This document shows positions 7,748-14,067 of a stretch of DNA of 36,868 nt, piece after piece. The notes under the pieces are model-generated. The model was not told where the DNA came from and searched no databases. It saw nothing but the letters and a program-made list of their open reading frames with translations. The stretch comes from Candidatus Omnitrophota bacterium (GTDB lineage Bacteria > Omnitrophota > Gorgyraeia > Aquiviventales > Aquiviventaceae): contig JAHFGV010000024.1 in the NCBI GenBank assembly GCA_023247255.1, positions 1-36,868 of the forward strand. The letters run 5' to 3'. Both the position numbers and the translations under genes were made by a program. Numbering within the stretch: position 1 is the stretch's first letter; each line of letters begins with the position of its first letter.

Positions 7748-8548
7748 AGCAGCCCGGACGCTGCCTGCGGAAGCTTTCAGTAGTTGAGCCGCTCGACGCT
7801 CGGAGCAGCCGGTGAGCAGGCGAATAATACGGCAGGCCCGTGCGCGCAGTTTGCGTGAAATCGGACGCAGATCAACCATGAGGTTTCCGGACGTTCGCCC
7901 CAAGCGCACCATCGTGCCAACGGTGAGCATGTTCAGCACGCGTTTGGTCGCGGTAGCTGATTTCAAGCGAGTCGATCCGGTTAGGATCTCGGGTCCGATG
8001 GGGATACGGATTCGCACCATCGCTGGAATCGGCGACCGGATGTTGCAGGTGAGCAAGATGGTTCTGGCCCCCAGGCGTGAAGCCTCTACCAGAGCGGCAT
8101 CCACAAATGGGGTTACTCCGCTTGCGGTGATTCCCACGACACCGTCGGTGGGCTTCACTTTCTGACGAATCACTCGCCGAGCCTCAAGCCGATTGTCTTC
8201 GGCTCCTTCACGCGATCGGAAAACAGCGCCAGGGCCTCCGGCCATGATGGCTTGTATCAGGGAAGGCGAAGTATGAAAAGTGGGCGGACACTCGGCGGCC
8301 TCCAATACGCCCAAGCGGCCGCTGGTTCCTGCGCCGACGAAAAAAAGCCGGCCGCCTACCTTGAGAATCCGAGCGATGAGACGAATCGCACGGGCGATGG
8401 AGGGAAGTTTCCCGGCTACGACGCGCACGAGCCGGGCATCTTCCTGGTTCATCAATCGAAGCAATTGAAGAGTCGTCAAGTCGTTGAGGCGCTGGGTGAG
8501 TGGATGACGCTGCTCGGTTGGCAGGCTAGCATAGGCAGCGGTTCGCAT
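7712..8548 (-). CDS. murQ: N-acetylmuramic acid 6-phosphate etherase
   Basis: MurQ removes the lactyl ether of MurNAc-6-phosphate to give GlcNAc-6-phosphate and D-lactate. The SIS-domain protein has the sugar-phosphate motif GAGTSGRLGVLEAAECPPTF with the catalytic glutamate, the AGG...REGAEDN block, GITASGVTPFVDAAL, and LKSATATKRVLNML, then the C-terminal helical UBA-like segment. I chose the ATG at 8548, giving 278 residues, because the longer frame to 8650 adds 34 residues not found in the family and would overlap the nagZ start. No strong Shine-Dalgarno sequence is seen. The last ten residues (ELHKMSLWDR) are encoded by the REP-like stem-loop. It is divergent from nagZ with about 85 bp between the starts. 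Confidence 0.9.
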   Translation of the reverse strand: MRTAAYASLPTEQRHPLTQRLNDLTTLQLLRLMNQEDARLVRVVAGKLPSIARAIRLIARILKVGGRLFFVGAGTSGRLGVLEAAECPPTFHTSPSLIQAIMAGGPGAVFRSREGAEDNRLEARRVIRQKVKPTDGVVGITASGVTPFVDAALVEASRLGARTILLTCNIRSPIPAMVRIRIPIGPEILTGSTRLKSATATKRVLNMLTVGTMVRLGRTSGNLMVDLRPISRKLRARACRIIRLLTGCSERRAAQLLKASAGSVRAAVELHKMSLWDR

Positions 8549-8633
8549 GAGGATGAGGCAAGAATAACAAAACTGGCTCCCACAAGCAACAAACGATTGC
8601 TTACTATGAGGCAACTGTGGTACGCTGCGCAGC

Positions 8634-9659
8634 ATGCGTTCGGCATCCATCGAGGAATCCGTCGGGGCTCAGTTGGTGGTGGGGCTCCCAGGCCCTGAGA
8701 TTTCCAAGACGCTGCTGAAACAGTTACGTTCGCTCCATGTTCGTCAGGTGATTCTTTTCTCACGCAACATCGTATCGCTGAAGCAGGTCCAGGCGTTCAT
8801 TCAACAGCTCAGGGAGAATTTGGACCGATCCCTCCTGGTGATGGTGGATCATGAAGGCGGGCGCGTGGATCGCTTCCGACACCTGAGGCAGGGATTGACG
8901 CATTTTCCCGATGCCATGAGTATCGGCGCCACCCAGACGCTGGCTGCGGTCAAGCGCCAGGGCAAGATCGAGGCCGAGGAGCTGAAACGGCTGGGCATTC
9001 GTATCAACTTGGCCCCTTGCGTGGATGTTCGTGTGGAAGGCTCAGATTTTGTGATCGGTGATCGATCCTACGGGTCACAACCGCACCGGGTGAGGAGGCT
9101 TGCCGTTGCCAGGATCCGAGGCTTGCAGTCACAGGGCGTCGCTGCTTGTGCTAAACATTTTCCCGGCTTGGGAGCCGTGCCGCGCGATCCGCACCGGAAG
9201 CTTCCCACAATTACGCTTTCCACCCCTGAAATCGAGCGGGTACATCTTGCACCCTTTTACGCGGCCATCCAAGCGGGAGTTTCCCTTATTATGTCCTCCC
9301 ACGTTTGCTATCCGATGCTGGGCGATCCTCCTGGGCTTCCCGCGACTTTCTCCAGACGTCTGATCCATGACCGACTGAGAAAACGGATGCGATTCTGTGG
9401 TCTGGTTATTAGCGATGATTTGCAGATGGGTGCCCTGAGTCCGCTCGGAGATTTGCCCACCGCAGCCATTCGAGCCATCGAGGCTGGCCACGATTGGATC
9501 CTGATCTGCAAGCATCTGGCCGACGCCCAGAAAACGTTTGACGCGCTTTGCCGTGCGTATGGCCGAGGACATCTGAGCCAGGATGCGTTGGACGTAACGA
9601 TGAATCGGATTGAGCGGTTTCATCGTCAATACAATCACCGACCTATCCCGCCAAAGTGA
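8634..9659 (+). CDS. nagZ: Beta-N-acetylhexosaminidase, glycoside hydrolase family 3
   Basis: NagZ removes GlcNAc from anhydro-muropeptides in the cytoplasm, feeding the AnmK/MurQ route encoded next to it. The 341-residue protein has the GH3 markers MVDHEGGRVDRF (near 70-80), LAPCVDV, ACAKHFPGLG (near 172; the family usually has KHFPGHG, so one histidine is leucine), the D185-x-H187 dyad in RDPHRKLP that acts as general acid/base in this family, and VISDDLQMGA with nucleophile D261. Length is the family's usual 330-350. The ATG at 8634 lies within the divergent region shared with murQ. Confidence 0.92.
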   Translation: MRSASIEESVGAQLVVGLPGPEISKTLLKQLRSLHVRQVILFSRNIVSLKQVQAFIQQLRENLDRSLLVMVDHEGGRVDRFRHLRQGLTHFPDAMSIGATQTLAAVKRQGKIEAEELKRLGIRINLAPCVDVRVEGSDFVIGDRSYGSQPHRVRRLAVARIRGLQSQGVAACAKHFPGLGAVPRDPHRKLPTITLSTPEIERVHLAPFYAAIQAGVSLIMSSHVCYPMLGDPPGLPATFSRRLIHDRLRKRMRFCGLVISDDLQMGALSPLGDLPTAAIRAIEAGHDWILICKHLADAQKTFDALCRAYGRGHLSQDALDVTMNRIERFHRQYNHRPIPPK

Positions 9660-9675
9660 TAGGGATAGCGTCCTA

Positions 9676-9964
9676 AGAGTGCGTCCCAGAATCTCCCGTG
9701 CCCTGCGATGGGCCTAGCTGCGAGACCCGCAAGGCGCGAGGATCGCCGCGTACCAGCTCCTGCGGTACGCAAGCGACGAGCAACGCCGCGGGACGACGCA
9801 GATCGGCCCAGCCAATGGGCAGACTCAGGGTTGCGGCACCAGACGGCCATCTGCGGCGTCGCTTCTCCTCGACGTACCACGGGGGGTACGCCGTCATCGT
9901 CGCTCCTTGCATCTGGCCGTCTGACGCCACAACGCAGGGTACGCGAGATTCTGGGACGCACTCT
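9676..9964. mobile_element. 289-bp long palindromic element (MITE type 3)
   Basis: The ends are inverted repeats (GAGTGCGTCCCAGAATCTC at 9677-9695, matched by the reverse complement at 9945-9963, one mismatch or fewer), and the inverted similarity continues imperfectly inwards for about 100 bp on each side. No target duplication is clear. Frames are open on both strands only because the sequence is GC-rich and palindromic. The inner part shares a GCAAGGCGCGA ... GAGCAACGC module with the 160-bp MITE. It fills the gap between nagZ and the next gene. Confidence 0.7.
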
Positions 9965-9977
9965 GAGAGGGTCAAAC

Positions 9978-10751
9978 ATGGAAGCACTCCCCCTACGTTG
10001 TAAGGTTCCAAGTGCTTGGCACCGATGGTGGTTGGCATGCCTTTTAGTGACAGCGGTCGTCTTTCCGCTTCAGGCTCAGGGAGAATTGCTCCGCGACGAT
10101 CCTCAACAGCTCGGGTGGGAGGAGCTTTCGACCAGCTACCGAGTCTTCTATCAACAAAAACAGTATGAACGCGCCTGGGTTCTGGCGCAAGAAGCCTTGC
10201 GTCTGGCCGAACAGTATTTTGGGCCGGACCATCCCTACGTGGCGCAGACCCTGAACGATTTAGGGTATCTGTGTCAACAACAAGGAAAAATCCAGCAGGC
10301 TGAGATGCTACACCAAAGGGCCCTGGCTATTCGGGAAAATATGACGGAGACGTTCGGCGTGGACAAGCAGGCAGCGGTGGTACAGTCGTTGAGCAACGTG
10401 GCCAAACTTTACCAACTTCAGGGACGCTACGCGGACGCCGAGCCCTTGCTCAGACGGGTCCTTGATCTTTTGCAACAGCGTACGGGGCCGAATCATCCCT
10501 CCATCGCTGCAACCCTCTACTATCTGGCGCAAGGCGCTCAGGCGCAAGATCATCTCGAAGACGCACAGACGTTATTGCAACAGGCGGTGGCTATCTTGGA
10601 TCGCTATCCGCAGGCACGCTATCCCGATAGCGTTCAGGTTCTGGAGACCTACGCCGCCGTTTTGCGTAAGCGAAACCGTTTTCAAGAAGCACAGATGATT
10701 GCAAAGAAAGCGGAAACCCTACGCTCCCTTAGGCGCTTGACAGAGGATTGA
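9978..10751 (+). CDS. Exported TPR protein (kinesin-light-chain-like repeats)
   Basis: The 257-residue product starts at an ATG eight bases after GAGAGG and has a signal peptide (basic start, then WWLACLLVTAVVFPLQAQG, cleavage near residue 34). The rest is 42-residue TPR units of the type found in kinesin light chain and NB-ARC-associated proteins, with repeated ALAxxEQxxGPDHPxVAxTLNxLGxLxxxQGxxxxAExLxxRAL. These mediate protein-protein contacts; no catalytic domain is visible. An in-frame extension upstream to 9708 lies entirely in the palindromic element and I do not accept it. Confidence 0.8.
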   Translation: MEALPLRCKVPSAWHRWWLACLLVTAVVFPLQAQGELLRDDPQQLGWEELSTSYRVFYQQKQYERAWVLAQEALRLAEQYFGPDHPYVAQTLNDLGYLCQQQGKIQQAEMLHQRALAIRENMTETFGVDKQAAVVQSLSNVAKLYQLQGRYADAEPLLRRVLDLLQQRTGPNHPSIAATLYYLAQGAQAQDHLEDAQTLLQQAVAILDRYPQARYPDSVQVLETYAAVLRKRNRFQEAQMIAKKAETLRSLRRLTED

Positions 10752-10784
10752 AGAAACCGGCCTTGTGTTTGCGAACCCTCATGG

Positions 10785-11036
10785 ATGCTTGTGCGTGTCA
10801 TCTCGGGAGGACAAACGGGAGTGGATCGGGCCGCGTTGGATGTGGCGCTTGAATGCGGCCTTCCTTAGTAGTGGGGGCTGGTTCGAAGGACCGCAGGGCG
10901 GAGGATGGCCCCTTGCGTTGCACTACCCACTCAAGGAAACGCCTTCTACAGACTATGCGCAACGGACAGACTGTGGAACGTGCGGAACGCGGATGGCACG
11001 CTCATCCTCAACATCGGATGCACGGACAATGGGTGA
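10785..11036 (+). pseudogene. Broken 'putative molybdenum carrier' (YpsA/LOG-like Rossmann) gene
   Basis: Starting at the ATG at 10785 the frame reads [20 protein letters not shown], the nucleotide-binding N-terminus of the family annotated as putative molybdenum carrier proteins, then hits two stop codons. The family sequence resumes in other frames: SSGGWFEG, RRAEDGPL, LALHYPLKETPSTDYAQRTD and finally WNVRNADGTLILN before a stop at 11034-11036. At least three frameshifts are needed, and the C-terminal third of the family is absent. It is a clear relic between the TPR gene and lepB. Confidence 0.75.
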
Positions 11037-11081
11037 AAGTCCTGTTTGTAGGACAAAGAGCGGGTGTGATAGAGTTTTCTC

Positions 11082-11669
11082 ATGAAGAAAGACGCGCGGG
11101 TTCAGAAGCAGACCAGCCGGCCAGGGCATTCGTGGATACGACGAGCGTGGTTCGACCTTCGCTACGTTCGGAATGAATCCCGGCGCTCCTATCGGATGGC
11201 CTTTATCCTATTCTGGTCGATCCTCCTTTATTTCTTCTTCCAGCGATACGTCGTGGGGATAGGGTTTGTCACAGAACAGAGCATGCTTCCGCTGATGCCT
11301 CCAGACAGTTGGTTCTTGGTCAACAAGTACCTTTATCGGTTTGAGCGGCCCAGACACGGAGACATTGTAGTCGTGCGATGGTTGGTGGAAACTGAAGAAG
11401 AACGGTATGTCAAACGCATCATCGGACTCCCCGGCGATGCGATTTGGATACACGCTGGGGAGGTATTCGTGAACGGTCGTCTTTTATCCGAATCTTATGT
11501 GATTGGGAAAACCTACCCGGATATCGGCCCGCTATTCATAGCCGCCAGCACCTACTTTGTGATGGGGGACAATCGGACAGAGAGTGTGGATAGCCGGTTC
11601 TTCGGTCCTGTGTCGCTGAGTCAGATTGAGGGCAAGATCGCTTCCGATAGGTGGTTTTCATTCTGGTAA
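11082..11669 (+). CDS. lepB: Signal peptidase I
   Basis: Type I signal peptidase cuts signal peptides on the outer face of the inner membrane. The 195-residue protein has one N-terminal transmembrane segment (about 39-57), then TEQSMLP with catalytic S67, RPRHGDIVV, YVKRIIGLPGD with the general base K111, and the C-terminal box YFVMGDNRTESVDSRFFGPV. It is a short form without a second membrane helix or large insert. The Shine-Dalgarno sequence is weak. The gene is followed, with a gap of about 80 bp or a small overlap depending on the start chosen, by a secretion ATPase. Confidence 0.93.
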   Translation: MKKDARVQKQTSRPGHSWIRRAWFDLRYVRNESRRSYRMAFILFWSILLYFFFQRYVVGIGFVTEQSMLPLMPPDSWFLVNKYLYRFERPRHGDIVVVRWLVETEEERYVKRIIGLPGDAIWIHAGEVFVNGRLLSESYVIGKTYPDIGPLFIAASTYFVMGDNRTESVDSRFFGPVSLSQIEGKIASDRWFSFW

Positions 11670-11751
11670 ATCATCGAATCCACCAGGTACACTTAAGAAA
11701 CAGAAACGGCTCCATACCCGATTTTTCTCGAACCTTTCTCACGGATGGCCG

Positions 11752-13215
11752 ATGGGTCTTTCCGAAAACGCTGAGATAATTACCGGACAGCCGCACCGCA
11801 CTGACGGATTTTCTTCCCCCGTTTCCTTCGAACATCCGCGACCTTGCGAAGTTCCTTGCCTTTGGCTTACAGACCCCCAATGGCTGGATTTGAGTGAGCA
11901 AATCCTGAATCGCTTACGGGGGCGAATGACCCTCATTCAACCGGCGGCTGAGCGGCGTCAGAAAATCATCGAAGCGCTCGAAGCGTTGTACGACGAGCCC
12001 GATCATCCTCACCTGCTGGTTTTGCCTTCGCAAGCGGCGCGCGATGATTTTGTGGAGCAGTTTCTCTCTTACGATCTCATCGAAGATCTTCTGCATGATC
12101 CGACGGTCGAAGATATCATGATCAATGGGACAGAATCGATCTTTGTCCACAAAACCGGGCAAGGTTCCGTCAGGATCGATCGGCGATTTCCGACCACGCG
12201 CGCCTTAGCGGTGTTTGTGAAGAAACTGGTCATCCTGGCCGGTCGTTCGGAGGTGGACCCGCTCAATGATGTCGAGCTAGCCGGTATCCCAGGACGGGTG
12301 AACATCGCCCAGTCGCCCTTTGGTCCGCAGATTACCATCACGCGCGCCAAGGAGCAGCCGTTAAGTATCGTGGATCTCATCCGCAGTGGCATGCTGACGG
12401 AGGAGCTAGCGGCACAGTTGTGGGTTTACGTCGAAGGGCTTTGCGTCAAGCCGGCCAACCTGGTGATTTCCGGCGGTCCCGGTTCGGGTAAGACCACTCT
12501 GCTGAATGCCTTGTTCAGTTTCCTGCCTTCCTGCGAGCGCCTCGTGGTTATTGAAGATACCCTCGAGTTGAATACCCAGTTTGTGGAGAATTGCTCGCGA
12601 CTGGAGAGTTGCCGACGGGTCAAGATGGCGGCGCTGGTCAAGAACAGCCTGCGCATGCGTCCGGACCGCATCGTGGTGGGAGAAGTCCGAGGGGAGGAAG
12701 CGCGCGATCTCATGACCGCGGTTAACGTGGGTAAATACTGCCTGGGAACCTTGCATGCCTCCACGGCGCGGGAAACAGTGATGCGTCTTCAGAATGAACC
12801 GATGAATGTACCGCCTCTTTTAGTCAGCCTGGTAGATGTTTTCGTCATTCTCCGTCGGCTGATGAAAGGAAATACCGTTACGCGGGTAGTGGGCGAGGTC
12901 GTGGAGACTGCGGGATTGGAGCAAGGAACGGTCTTATTATCGAGCCTGTGGACATATGACGTGGGTCGTGCCCGGTTAGTAGAATCCGCACCGGGTAGCG
13001 TGTATCGCGAACGCCTGGCACAGGCAAGCGGGCTTTCTCCCATTGGGGTGATGGAAGAAACGCTCCGACGAACCCGGCTGTTGCGATTGATGCAACGGCA
13101 AACGCCCCCGAGTCCTATCGACCAAGTAGCCCGTATCTGTCAGCAATACCTCAAAGATCCCGAGCAAGCCGTCAAGAGCTTGGGCGGTACGATGAAACAA
13201 CTCCTCAAAGGCTGA
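11752..13215 (+). CDS. CpaF/TadA-type secretion ATPase
   Basis: Members of this type II/IV secretion ATPase family power Tad pili and related machines from the cytoplasmic face. With the ATG at 11752 the protein has 487 residues: an N-terminal all-helical part with YDLIEDLLHDPTVEDIMINGTESIFVH, the P-loop GGPGSGKTTLLN with K247, an acidic box VIEDTLEL, the Walker B-like segment RIVVGEVRGEEARDLM, and GTLHASTARETVMRL. A longer frame from 11626 overlaps lepB and adds 42 residues unlike the family. About 80 residues follow the usual end of the ATPase core. No pilin, TadB/TadC or secretin gene is nearby, so the partner machine is encoded elsewhere or absent. Confidence 0.85.
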   Translation: MGLSENAEIITGQPHRTDGFSSPVSFEHPRPCEVPCLWLTDPQWLDLSEQILNRLRGRMTLIQPAAERRQKIIEALEALYDEPDHPHLLVLPSQAARDDFVEQFLSYDLIEDLLHDPTVEDIMINGTESIFVHKTGQGSVRIDRRFPTTRALAVFVKKLVILAGRSEVDPLNDVELAGIPGRVNIAQSPFGPQITITRAKEQPLSIVDLIRSGMLTEELAAQLWVYVEGLCVKPANLVISGGPGSGKTTLLNALFSFLPSCERLVVIEDTLELNTQFVENCSRLESCRRVKMAALVKNSLRMRPDRIVVGEVRGEEARDLMTAVNVGKYCLGTLHASTARETVMRLQNEPMNVPPLLVSLVDVFVILRRLMKGNTVTRVVGEVVETAGLEQGTVLLSSLWTYDVGRARLVESAPGSVYRERLAQASGLSPIGVMEETLRRTRLLRLMQRQTPPSPIDQVARICQQYLKDPEQAVKSLGGTMKQLLKG

Positions 13216-13220
13216 CGTTC

Positions 13221-13250
13221 TGTCATGACACATAACATGAAACACAGCAC
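13221..13250. repeat. CATGA element scrap E3
   Basis: CATGACACATAACATGAAAC at 13224-13243 matches the arm of the CATGA family. Nothing else of the element is present. It lies six bases after the ATPase stop. Confidence 0.5.
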
Positions 13251-13259
13251 TACAGGTTC

Positions 13260-13289
13260 TTGCAAAGAGTCGTCACAATCAGGTAAGGT
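13260..13289 (+). promoter_or_regulatory. Possible sigma-70 promoter of the small basic peptide gene
   Basis: TTGCAA (13260-13265) and TAAGGT (13284-13289) are 18 bp apart. This would give a leader of about 45 nt before the ATG at 13341. The match is moderate. Confidence 0.4.
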
Positions 13290-13340
13290 TATCCTTGTGT
13301 GTTGCCTGACTCCAATAGGTGGGAAGGAGGTGTTCGGTAG

Positions 13341-13409
13341 ATGCACAAGAAACGGCGCTTAGTCAGACGCAAGTCGGCCAAGCGACTCCACCGCAGGAGT
13401 CGACGGTAA
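13341..13409 (+). CDS. 22-residue extremely basic peptide (possible small ribosomal or RNA-binding protein)
   Basis: The open frame codes for 22 residues starting MHKKRRLVRR and ending in three arginines and serines; 13 of 22 are Lys or Arg and two are His. A strong Shine-Dalgarno sequence, AAGGAGGTG at 13324-13332, is 8 nt before the ATG, and a textbook hairpin follows the stop by 30 bases. These signals make it a real gene despite its size. The composition resembles the AURKAIP1/COX24-type small ribosomal proteins (bS22-like) and other tiny basic ribosome-bound proteins, but the peptide is shorter than those I know (about 30 residues), so the assignment is tentative. Confidence 0.65.
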   Translation: MHKKRRLVRRKSAKRLHRRSRR

Positions 13410-13438
13410 GAAACATCGGTTGTGCATTTTCTTTACGG

Positions 13439-13465
13439 ACGCCCCGCCCAGAATTGGCGGGGCGT
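13439..13465 (+). terminator. GC-rich hairpin after the small peptide gene
   Basis: ACGCCCCGCC (13439-13448) pairs perfectly with GGCGGGGCGT (13456-13465) around the loop CAGAATT, followed by TGCATTT. The U-tract is weak but the 10-bp stem is strong, so it should end the transcript of the 22-codon gene. Confidence 0.75.
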
Positions 13466-13520
13466 TGCATTTAGGACGATTCCCAAACGTCTCGCCCTGC
13501 TATATGCTATAACTGTAGTC

Positions 13521-13534
13521 TTGCAAAACCTCAG
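13521..13534. repeat. Solo right end of the CATGA element
   Basis: TTGCAAAACCTCAG, identical to the right end of the CATGA family, stands alone directly before the CTATAA duplication of the complete copy that follows. Another solo end lies at 23379-23392. Both are preceded by TAGTC, unlike the complete copies. Confidence 0.6.
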
Positions 13535-13540
13535 CTATAA

Positions 13541-13761
13541 CTGGGCTTTTGCAAAAATAGCCAACGCGTTGACCGAGTGTTGTGTCATGTCCCAAGAGAA
13601 GTAATGAGGATTGTGCCATGTTTCATGAGTCATGTGTCATGAAAAAAGCAAAAAATAAACAGGCATCTCAAGCACGGCCAAAGTACGCCTTTTGCTTTCC
13701 ATGACTCATGACACAGACGTGAGCGCTGCCACTAATCTCGATGCATCTTGCAAAACCTCAG
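13541..13761 (+). mobile_element. CATGA element, complete copy E4 with CTATAA duplications
   Basis: The copy starts CTGGGCTTTTGCAAAAATAG and ends TTGCAAAACCTCAG, giving imperfect terminal inverted repeats (CTGGGCTTTTGCAAAA against CTGAGGTTTTGCAAGA). CTATAA is repeated exactly on both sides (13535-13540 and 13762-13767). Inside are two CATGA-rich arms, inverted with respect to each other, around a conserved core that includes AAACAGGCATCTCAAGC and CTTTTGCTTTCC. No protein is encoded, so it is a non-autonomous element. Known IS families with 5-6 bp duplications include IS1634/IS4 relatives; which one mobilises it is unknown. Confidence 0.85.
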
Positions 13762-13837
13762 CTATAAGTATGGTTGCATCCATGGTCATGAGCCGATCAA
13801 CCCCTCTAGGTGTTGCACTTACTTATTGAACTTGGGA

Positions 13838-14009
13838 TCGAAAATCCAAAATCGACAATCGAAAATTCCCAGGCAGTGTCATGATTCCTTGGCAGGGGCG
13901 GACTTGCCAATGCCACAGGCTCATCCTTTGGAATTGACGATTGTCGATTTTCGATTGAACGGCCGTCTTCCAATCGAAAATCCAAAATCGACAATCGAAA
14001 ATTCCAAGG
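13838..14009. repeat. AATCGAAAAT palindromes and composite repeat before glgP
   Basis: A half unit (13838-13870) is followed by the same linker as at 7682-7720 and a truncated stem-loop (13911-13930), then by a complete palindromic unit at 13930-14009 whose arms end GGAATT and AATTCC. The stretch 13410-14067 holds only the terminator, the CATGA copies and these repeats; I see no gene in it apart from the 22-codon frame just before. Confidence 0.8.
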
Positions 14010-14021
14010 TGTGGGAGTGCC

Positions 14022-14052
14022 GGTGCCACAGGCTCATCCTGTGGGGCTCCAC
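14022..14052. repeat. REP-like stem-loop
   Basis: CCACAGG (14026-14032), loop CTCAT, CCTGTGG (14038-14044), framed by GGTG and GGCTCCAC. Related copies are at 7718-7747 and, with a different stem, at 36260-36289; a degenerate one is at 16288-16318, just before tatC. Confidence 0.7.
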
Positions 14053-14067
14053 GCAGACGTAAACAAA

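Noticed and set aside
9660-9977. Long open frames on both strands
   Set aside because: They come from a GC-rich palindromic element; the TPR gene has its own Shine-Dalgarno sequence and signal peptide at 9978.
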